64,000 nucleotides of DNA from Campylobacter concisus. GTDB lineage: Bacteria; Campylobacterota; Campylobacteria; Campylobacterales; Campylobacteraceae. The position numbers and the translations under genes were made by a program. Positions within the stretch are counted from its first letter, which is position 1; the number at the start of each line of letters is the position of its first letter. This document shows positions 61,960 to 64,000 of this stretch, one piece after another. The stretch is taken from NCBI RefSeq assembly GCF_001891085.1, contig NZ_JXUP01000001.1, positions 186,001-250,000 on the forward strand, in the 5' to 3' direction. Below the pieces are notes generated by a model that was not told the origin of the DNA, searched no databases, and saw only the letters and a program-made list of their open reading frames with translations.

Positions 61960-64000
61960 ATGAAAAAGCTCTTAATTATTTTATTTTTTCCGCTTTATCT
62001 AACCGCTTTTAATCTTAGCCTAAATAGCGGCGCAAATGGTGATAAACCTTATAGCGTTCTTCAGCTAAGCGATGAGCAAGAATTTGAATGCGTGGAGCAA
62101 ATTTTAGCTTACGATACCAAACGCTATGTCTGCATGCTTGATGATGAAATTTTGCCAAAAATTGAAGATACGACACTGCCATTAATGGATATAAAATATA
62201 AAAAGCAAGATGGCAAGCTTTTTATCGTCATAATGCCAAAAGCACCGTCAAAACTGCTAAATATAAAAACTGAGCTTTATAACAGCCAAAACGTGCAAGA
62301 TAGCCCAAAAACAACCATTTCAAAACACTTTAGCATAATCATAGATACTTCACTCAGTGAAAATAGCAAGAGAAAGTCTGGGCTAAATTTTAAACCTGAT
62401 TTTAAAGATATGCTAAATCCTAGTATCGGAGCGCTTGATCTTAACAAAGCCCCTATTGCTGGGCTTGATAGTAATGACATTGATATATACATAAGCATAA
62501 AAAGAGCTTATGAAAAGGGCGCTTATGAAAATGTAGTAAAAGATACTCAAACAGCGATAAAAAGGCATCCAAATAGCCTTTTTTCAAGTGAATTTTTACT
62601 ATTTCGTCTAAGGGCTCTTGATAAAATTTTTGAGACAAAAAATGAGTTTGAAGAGATCGAGCCAAAAGATATCGTAAGTGAAGGTAGGGCTTGGATCAGA
62701 AAATTTCCATCCGATGAAAACTATCCAGAAGTGCTATATCTAATCGCTAGAGCCTACCTAAAAGATAGCATTGCAAGTGATGCAAAATATATGCTTGATA
62801 TCTTAAACGAAGAGCATGCAAACTCAAAATTTACAAAACTTGCAGCGCTTGATTATGCTGATTATCTCTACAAAATAGGCAGACAAAAGGAGGCGCTAAA
62901 AGACTATGAAAAAGTGCTTTACTCCACAAACGACATCGACCTTGCAAGTAGAGCAGCACTAAGCCTAGCTGATGCAAATATCGATAAAGAAAAATTTGAT
63001 GAAGCAAAGAAATTTATACTAAAAATCGCAAATGCGAATGAAAAATTTTTTATGAATAACCCAACAAAGTCGATGAATCTTGCAACTACATTTGCAAGTA
63101 AAGATATGCCTGATGTGGCTGCTAAAATTTATGAAATCTTGATAAATAATAGTGATAGGACGAAAGATTTTTATGAAGTTGCTTTAAAAAATTTAGCACT
63201 AAATCTAGCCAAAACAAAAGATGAGAAAAAAGCATACGAATACTTAAATAGATATGAGACAGAATTTAAATATGGTGATTATATCGATGAAGTCACTAAG
63301 GCAAAAGATGGATTATTTTTTGAAGAAAAAGATAAAAATGCTACTGCACTTCATGCTAGATATAAAGAGTTAATTGAAAAATATGCTGGGACAAATATTA
63401 GTCAAAAGGCTCTAATAAGCGAGCTTGAGCTGGATATTAAAGAGCGTAAATTCTCCGATGCACTATCTTACAAAACCATGGCAAAAGATGGAAAATTAAG
63501 TAAGGCAATGGAGCTGATAAATGAGGCTGCGCTAGAGCTTACAAAAGAGTATTTTATAAAAGATGATTGCACGGCTGTTATAAATTTACTTGAAAACTAC
63601 GATATAAACAAAATCTCATTACCGCAATTTAAGCTCTTTAACTGCTATTACAGAACGGCCCGCTACAACGATGCACTTGAGCTGGCAAAAGCTCATGCAA
63701 AAGACGAAAATTTAGAAGATAGGGTCGAGTGGCTGGTAAATTTGAGTAAAATTTTATATAAAAACAAAGACTACGAGCATGCGATCATTGCCGCAAATGA
63801 CGCACTCTCACTTGGCTCATCAGTCGAATACTCAGATCCAACACCATCTCTTTTTGACAGGTTTTACTCATTGCTTGCGTTAAAACGCTTTACGGAGGCG
63901 ATCTCAACCATTAGTGCTATCGAGCAGCTAAGAGGCCAAGACTTTAAGATTATCGAAGCATATACAGCTATAAGCGACTATGCGATGAAAAGTAATGACT
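61960..64000 (+). CDS. pflA: Flagellar motor periplasmic protein PflA, partial (3' end off window)
   Basis: I translated 680 codons from the ATG at 61960; the frame stays open to the window edge. MKKLLIILFFPLYLTAFNLSL is a signal peptide; the N-terminal 160 residues are beta-rich. From about residue 180 on the protein consists of helical TPR-like repeats (AYEKGAYENVVKDTQTAIKRHPNSLF, YLIARAYLKDSIASDAKYMLD, YADYLYKIGRQKEALKDYEKVLY and so on). C. jejuni pflA (about 788 residues) lies directly after nuoN, matching both place and layout. PflA forms part of the motor scaffold in the periplasm and is needed for rotation. Confidence 0.88.
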   Translation, partial: MKKLLIILFFPLYLTAFNLSLNSGANGDKPYSVLQLSDEQEFECVEQILAYDTKRYVCMLDDEILPKIEDTTLPLMDIKYKKQDGKLFIVIMPKAPSKLLNIKTELYNSQNVQDSPKTTISKHFSIIIDTSLSENSKRKSGLNFKPDFKDMLNPSIGALDLNKAPIAGLDSNDIDIYISIKRAYEKGAYENVVKDTQTAIKRHPNSLFSSEFLLFRLRALDKIFETKNEFEEIEPKDIVSEGRAWIRKFPSDENYPEVLYLIARAYLKDSIASDAKYMLDILNEEHANSKFTKLAALDYADYLYKIGRQKEALKDYEKVLYSTNDIDLASRAALSLADANIDKEKFDEAKKFILKIANANEKFFMNNPTKSMNLATTFASKDMPDVAAKIYEILINNSDRTKDFYEVALKNLALNLAKTKDEKKAYEYLNRYETEFKYGDYIDEVTKAKDGLFFEEKDKNATALHARYKELIEKYAGTNISQKALISELELDIKERKFSDALSYKTMAKDGKLSKAMELINEAALELTKEYFIKDDCTAVINLLENYDINKISLPQFKLFNCYYRTARYNDALELAKAHAKDENLEDRVEWLVNLSKILYKNKDYEHAIIAANDALSLGSSVEYSDPTPSLFDRFYSLLALKRFTEAISTISAIEQLRGQDFKIIEAYTAISDYAMKSND

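Overview
The window is chromosomal DNA of a Campylobacter (class Epsilonproteobacteria/Campylobacteria). Support for the genus is strong. The DNA is AT-rich. Promoters show TATAAT -10 boxes with no fixed -35. Blocks of genes follow the Campylobacter jejuni order: trxB-trxA-yraN-hom-aminotransferase...rsmI-rpmE-rsmE...queD-queE-moaA...ubiA-miaA; ccoG-cmeR-cmeABC on one side of rpsU and lipoprotein-gss-dehydrogenase-yajQ on the other; and nuoABCD-(two Campylobacter-type subunits)-nuoGHIJKLMN-pflA. Species is inference: the joining of these blocks and the extra island differ from C. jejuni and would suit a C. concisus-like member of the genus.

Layout. 1-14588 is almost entirely minus-strand housekeeping genes: dapB (cut by the left edge), trxB/trxA, lysine/threonine-family biosynthesis, rRNA methylation, L31, queuosine and molybdopterin precursor genes, and a UbiA/MqnP-type prenyltransferase. 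14679-16771 is a plus-strand pair (FAD oxidoreductase, miaA) that converges on nifU-nifS (16802-19002) at a shared hairpin terminator.

19003-29650 is a lineage-specific island. It holds a lipoprotein, a 1169-residue class-3 lipase with a PAAR-like C-terminal segment, and three large proteins of no recognised family. It also holds a second lipoprotein and two gene remnants that record duplication and deletion. It looks like a toxin/effector-immunity locus (inference). The 814- and 438-residue ORFs in it appear to be one roughly 1260-residue gene interrupted at an A8 tract. This is the most unusual part of the window.

29651-37686 is the CmeABC multidrug efflux operon with its TetR repressor gene cmeR, a canonical promoter and a palindromic operator, a small membrane protein appended after cmeC, and ccoG. 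37825-42782 is rpsU and a syntenic plus-strand run ending in yajQ. 43092-45234 holds a DUF2314-ankyrin protein and two membrane proteins of unknown function. 45419-48417 is a two-gene operon pairing a HemN-like radical SAM protein with a SyrD/PvdE/YojI-type ABC exporter. 48523-61937 is the 14-gene complex I operon, which lacks NuoE/NuoF and carries two small Campylobacter-type genes in their place. The window ends inside pflA (flagellar motor protein).

Genes are densely packed with many 1-11 nt overlaps, so translational coupling is common, and several genes start with TTG. No tRNA, rRNA, CRISPR array, transposase or phage gene was seen.
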